This document shows, one piece after another, positions 5,727 through 7,863 of a DNA stretch of 7,863 nt. Source of the DNA: Devosia sp. (lineage in GTDB: Bacteria; Pseudomonadota; Alphaproteobacteria; Rhizobiales; Devosiaceae); contig DROE01000246.1 of NCBI GenBank assembly GCA_011322005.1, forward strand, positions 1-7,863, in the 5' to 3' direction. Numbering within the stretch: the first letter of the stretch is position 1; each line of letters begins with the position of its first letter. Made by a program: the position numbers and the translations under genes. Below the pieces are notes generated by a model that worked only from the letters and a program-made list of their open reading frames with translations, searched no databases and was not told the DNA's origin.

Positions 5727-6076
5727 TGGACACTTACGCAACCAGCTTTTCTTCGGCCGCGCCCCTTCAAAGTGACACGAGCGGCCGCCTGCGCCAGCAG
5801 GCCGAGGAACTTGAAGCGGTTTTTCTCAATACTCTGGTTTCGGAAATGTTCACTTCCATTGACACCGATAGTGAATTTGGCGGTGGTTTCGGCGAGGAGA
5901 CGTGGCGCTCGATGCAATCAGAACAGTTCGCAGCCTCTCTCGCCAGGTCCGGAGGCATAGGCATTGCCGACCAGATTATGGCCAATCTTCTCACCGCGCA
6001 GGAAAGCGCGGACAAACTTGCCATCTACGGCTCTGAGGCCGCCCGGGCGGCCGCCAGCTACAACAAGGAAATGTAG
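5726..6076 (+). CDS. flgJ: Rod-binding protein, FlgJ N-terminal domain only
   Basis: This 116-residue protein matches the rod-binding domain found at the N-terminus of enterobacterial FlgJ, which helps rod subunits polymerise in the periplasm. The key segments are AEELEAVFLNTLVSEMF (26-42), FGGGFGEETWRSMQSEQFA (51-69) and GGIGIADQIMANL (76-88). The muramidase domain of enterobacterial FlgJ is absent, as is usual in Alphaproteobacteria, where a separate lytic enzyme opens the peptidoglycan. Its ATG overlaps the flgI stop by one base (TGATG), with GAGG inside the end of flgI 7 bases upstream, so translation is probably coupled to flgI. It has no signal peptide, as expected for a protein exported through the flagellar secretion system. 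Confidence 0.88.
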   Translation: MDTYATSFSSAAPLQSDTSGRLRQQAEELEAVFLNTLVSEMFTSIDTDSEFGGGFGEETWRSMQSEQFAASLARSGGIGIADQIMANLLTAQESADKLAIYGSEAARAAASYNKEM

Positions 6077-6080
6077 TCCC

Positions 6081-6575
6081 ATGCCCTCAGCAAATAAATC
6101 CGCACCCCAGACCGCCACTGATCGCATTTCCAGCCTGCGCCAGATGGACGCCCGGGATCTGTGTTTGACCACCGAGGCATCTCTGACCAGCCTGGTTGAA
6201 GTAATGAACCAGGAAACAATCCTGCTGCGGGCCGGGCGTTATAAAGAGGCCTCAGAACTCAGTCCCAGAAAGGCCGAGATAGCCCAGACATATGTAGGGC
6301 TGGCGCGCGCGGTGCAGCACGAAGCCGAGCGCTTGAAACTTCAGGCGCCGGACGCCCTTGGGAGCCTGCAGTCGGGGCACGAAAAACTTGCAACCCAGAT
6401 GGCTGAAAACCTCAGGGTGCTTGCCACAGCAAAGAATGTGACCGAAAACCTGCTCACCGATGTAGCAACCGGCCTCAACACTTCCCGCCAGCCCAGCACC
6501 TATGGCGCCAGCGGAAAAATGGCTGCCCCGCAGTCCCCCGGCGCCAACGGCATTGCGGTAAACCGGGCTCTGTGA
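6081..6575 (+). CDS. FlgN-like flagellar export chaperone
   Basis: FlgN-type proteins are cytoplasmic chaperones for the hook-filament junction proteins FlgK and FlgL. The 164-residue product is mostly helical: DARDLCLTTEASLTSLVEVMNQETILLRAGRYKEASELSPRKAEIA at about 23-68, then a second long helix region to about 132. The E-T-x-L-L-R-A-G-R-Y/L segment followed by K-x-x-E is the usual FlgN-type centre. The C-terminal Pro/Ser tail contains STYGASGK (139-146), a feature I associate with alphaproteobacterial FlgN-like proteins. The ATG at 6081 is 4 bases after the flgJ-like stop, with AAGGAA (6065-6070) about 10 bases upstream. An in-frame opening back to 5964 lies inside the previous gene and is rejected. 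Sequence conservation in this family is low, so the call leans on operon position after flgI and flgJ as well as on the motif. Caulobacter FlbY may be the same type. Confidence 0.72.
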   Translation: MPSANKSAPQTATDRISSLRQMDARDLCLTTEASLTSLVEVMNQETILLRAGRYKEASELSPRKAEIAQTYVGLARAVQHEAERLKLQAPDALGSLQSGHEKLATQMAENLRVLATAKNVTENLLTDVATGLNTSRQPSTYGASGKMAAPQSPGANGIAVNRAL

Positions 6576-6612
6576 ACCGGCCCTGGCAAATCAGGTCCCC
6601 TTCCTAAAAAAC

Positions 6613-6658
6613 CGTTCGCTCCGATCGCATTTTACTAAAATACCATACGATCTGAACG
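6613..6658. repeat. Interrupted inverted repeat after the flgI operon
   Basis: CGTTC (6613-6617) pairs with GAACG (6654-6658), and GATCG (6623-6627) pairs with CGATC (6648-6652), with an asymmetric internal loop of 5 versus 1 bases. Inside lies a second small stem, ATTTT (6629-6633) with AAAAT (6637-6641). Six A residues precede it on the left (6606-6611), so it would read as a terminator-like hairpin with a T-run on the minus strand only. It could be a 3' end structure of the flgI operon or an operator. Confidence 0.35.
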
Positions 6659-6673
6659 AAAAGGAATAAACTT

Positions 6674-7114
6674 TTGCGCCCATGGTTGCCTCTTTTCTGG
6701 CAAGGAAGAGAGGACGATACTCTGGGCGACCTTATCCCTCCGGTTTTTCGCGGGCCAGACAACCCCGTCCGCAGAAAAAAGCATCACGAGCGCGAATGCC
6801 GAAAAAAAACCACCGGGGAAGCAACCGGGGACGGGAGCGGCCAGAGCAAAACAACCGGAAACGCCTCCGAAAAAACCAGCACCGCTGAAATGAGCGGGCG
6901 CCGCAGTGCGTCAGCTTCCTCCCCCCTGCTGTCCGACGCCACCCTCTGGAACATTGCCTTCCTGCTGCCTCGTGACGGGGTCTGCAGGACCACTGACAAA
7001 CCGGCCCTTGAATCTGCTTACCTGAGCTACGCCACATCGCGATACCAGAACCGGGATCTGCCCCTCACCCAGGCGCCGCCCCTCCAAATCTCTCAAATTA
7101 CAAAGCCGTGCTAG
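6674..7114 (+). CDS. Doubtful hypothetical ORF before flagellin
   Basis: I do not recognise this 146-codon opening and doubt it is a gene as drawn. It starts with TTG at 6674, with AGGA (6662-6665) 8 bases before it. It encodes a hydrophobic start (MRPWLPLFWQ), a very basic Lys/Arg/Thr/Gly-rich middle, and a less biased C-terminal half from an internal ATG at 6890 (MSGRRSASASSPLLSDATLWNIAFLLPRDG...). Coding-like base periodicity is seen only in the second half, so a shorter 74-codon gene from 6890 is possible, but no ribosome-binding site precedes that ATG. A competing frame covers 6765-6893 (see findings). Treat it as unproven. Confidence 0.2.
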   Translation: MRPWLPLFWQGREDDTLGDLIPPVFRGPDNPVRRKKHHERECRKKTTGEATGDGSGQSKTTGNASEKTSTAEMSGRRSASASSPLLSDATLWNIAFLLPRDGVCRTTDKPALESAYLSYATSRYQNRDLPLTQAPPLQISQITKPC

Positions 7115-7184
7115 GTATCTGTAAACCATAAAATACCCCGGTTTCCCGCTGTTCTCGCCGCCATCTGCGTGGTTTCATCGGCCA

Positions 7185-7199
7185 TTAACCATTTTTCAA
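7185..7199 (+). promoter_or_regulatory. CtrA-like site upstream of flagellin
   Basis: TTAACCATTTTTCAA matches TTAA-N7-TTAA with one mismatch, and its left half TTAACCAT is a CtrA half-site form. It lies about 75-90 bases before the flagellin start. No convincing sigma-54 or sigma-70 hexamer pair was found between it and the gene, so the flagellin promoter is not defined. Confidence 0.35.
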
Positions 7200-7273
7200 A
7201 GAGTTTTGTTCACCATAAGGGAACCTCAGGAAGAGGCGCGTTCTAGCCAGTATCCAGGAATAGGAGTTCTCAC

Positions 7274-7863
7274 ATGGCCGAAATCACCCTTTCAAAAGCG
7301 GTTCGCTCGACCCTTCTGAACCTTCAAAACACCGCCACGCTTATGGGCAAGACCCAGGAGCGCCTTGCAACCGGCCTGAAAGTCAACTCGGCTCTTGATA
7401 ATCCGACGAACTTTTTTACCGCCGCATCGCTCAATTCCCGGGCGTCGGACCTTGGCAACTTGCTGGACACCGTAATGAACGCGGTGCAGACCATTGAGGC
7501 GGCCGACAATGGTATTTCGGCCATCACAAAGCTGGTCGAAACCGCACAGTCCACTGCGCGGCAGGCGCTTCAGGACCGTACCAATTCTTCAATCACAAGC
7601 GAAACAGCCGCGAGCGGTGTCAACGGCGAAACCACCAAGGCCGGAGCCGAAGCCGCCACCCTGGTGGGTGATATCGGGCTGACGGCGGGTGACACCATCG
7701 TCATCGAAGCCGTTGATTCCGTTACCAACATCACCCAGTCCTATACCTACACGGTCGGGGCAAGTGACACGGTGGCCGATCTGGTGAACGGCATCAACTC
7801 CTCCGGTTTCGCTTCCGCGGAAGTCTCCGAAGACGGTGTGCTTTCGATCTCGACCGAAGGCTC
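7274..7863 (+). CDS. Flagellin (N-terminal part, runs off the window)
   Basis: Flagellin polymerises into the flagellar filament after export through the flagellar type III system. The window holds the first 196 codons. The N-terminal D0/D1 helical region is typical: KAVRSTLLNLQNTATLMGKTQERLATGLKVNSALDNPTNFFTAASLNSRASDLGNLLDTVMNAVQTIEAADNGISAITKLVETAQSTARQAL (about residues 8-99). It contains the flagellin-specific L-S/T-G-L-K-V-N-S-A-x-D-N-P segment and the LN-R-A-x-D-L region. From about 100 the protein enters a Thr/Ala/Val-rich beta region (GDTIVIEAVDS...ADLVNGINSSG...SEDGVLSISTEG). This looks like a flagellin hypervariable insert with an internal Flagellin_IN-like repeat, as in many alphaproteobacterial flagellins. 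The ATG at 7274 has a strong AGGAG (7262-7266) 7 bases before it. The stop and C-terminal D0/D1 half are missing because of the window edge. The precise paralogue (fla/flj) cannot be named. Confidence 0.95.
   Translation, partial: MAEITLSKAVRSTLLNLQNTATLMGKTQERLATGLKVNSALDNPTNFFTAASLNSRASDLGNLLDTVMNAVQTIEAADNGISAITKLVETAQSTARQALQDRTNSSITSETAASGVNGETTKAGAEAATLVGDIGLTAGDTIVIEAVDSVTNITQSYTYTVGASDTVADLVNGINSSGFASAEVSEDGVLSISTEG

Larger units (their letters stand above)
6576..7273. other. About 700-base region without a convincing gene, upstream of flagellin
   Basis: The block holds an inverted repeat near its left end, three A-runs of 6-8 bases (6775-6780, 6802-6809, 6869-6875) and repeated ACCGGGGA-like words around 6810-6830. 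Near its right end it has a CtrA-like site. Open frames exist on both strands but none shows a recognisable domain. From 6674 to 6889, third-position GC in the plus frame of the longest opening is about the same as at the other positions. From 6890 to 7114 it rises to roughly 73 percent, against 58 percent at positions one and two. It may contain a small gene, a decayed gene or a long flagellin leader. Confidence 0.5.

Noticed and set aside
5459..5917. Minus-strand open frame of 152 codons opposite flgI and flgJ
   Set aside because: Antisense shadow spanning two convincing plus-strand genes.
6584..6599. TGGCAAATCAGGTCCC as a second sigma-54 promoter
   Set aside because: The invariant GC of the -12 element is CC here, and only the -24 half matches.
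6682..6888. Arg/Lys-rich 68-codon frame before flagellin
   Set aside because: Extreme Arg content is typical of out-of-frame reading of GC-rich DNA, and there is no Shine-Dalgarno sequence at a proper distance.
1..7863. CRISPR array, tRNA, rRNA, insertion sequence or prophage
   Set aside because: No regularly spaced repeats, cloverleaf-like sequence, transposase or phage genes were seen in any frame.

Overview
This 7.86 kb window is part of a flagellar gene cluster from an alphaproteobacterium with moderately high GC. The order assignment is not resolved. The evidence for the class is a FliX homologue divergent from flgI, a FlgJ reduced to its rod-binding domain, a DksA with a degenerate zinc finger, an alphaproteobacterial-type flagellin, a sigma-54 promoter before flgI, and CtrA-like TTAA-N7-TTAA sequences.

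Layout: (1) 1-1153, the 3' end of flgA followed by flgH (P-ring chaperone and L-ring lipoprotein), probably the end of a rod/ring operon entering from the left. (2) 1154-1350, a gap holding two stem-loops that share an identical leader and loop but have different stems. The second has a T-rich tail and looks like an intrinsic terminator. (3) 1351-2850, a complete M32 (Taq-type) metallocarboxypeptidase, a housekeeping-looking gene inside the flagellar cluster. (4) 2863-4264, three minus-strand genes: a small three-helix membrane protein, dksA and fliX. (5) 4265-4556, the divergent fliX/flgI control region with a CtrA-like box on the fliX side and a near-consensus sigma-54 promoter, preceded by two dyads, on the flgI side. 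(6) 4557-6575, a compact operon of flgI, a FlgJ rod-binding-domain protein and a FlgN-like protein. (7) 6576-7273, about 700 bases with no convincing gene. (8) 7274-7863, the 5' part of a flagellin gene that runs off the end.

How the parts fit: FlgA helps FlgI form the periplasmic P ring, and FlgH forms the outer-membrane L ring. The FlgJ-like protein assists rod assembly. The FlgN-like protein probably chaperones hook-filament junction proteins, and flagellin builds the filament. In Caulobacter, FliX links early basal-body assembly to the sigma-54 activator FlbD. A fliX gene beside a sigma-54 promoter for flgI suggests the same wiring here.

No clearly new system is visible. The most unusual signals are the twin hairpins after flgH, whose shared loop is complementary to the flgH ribosome-binding site, and the stacked dyads abutting the flgI sigma-54 promoter. 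The poorly explained 6576-7273 block also deserves a second look.
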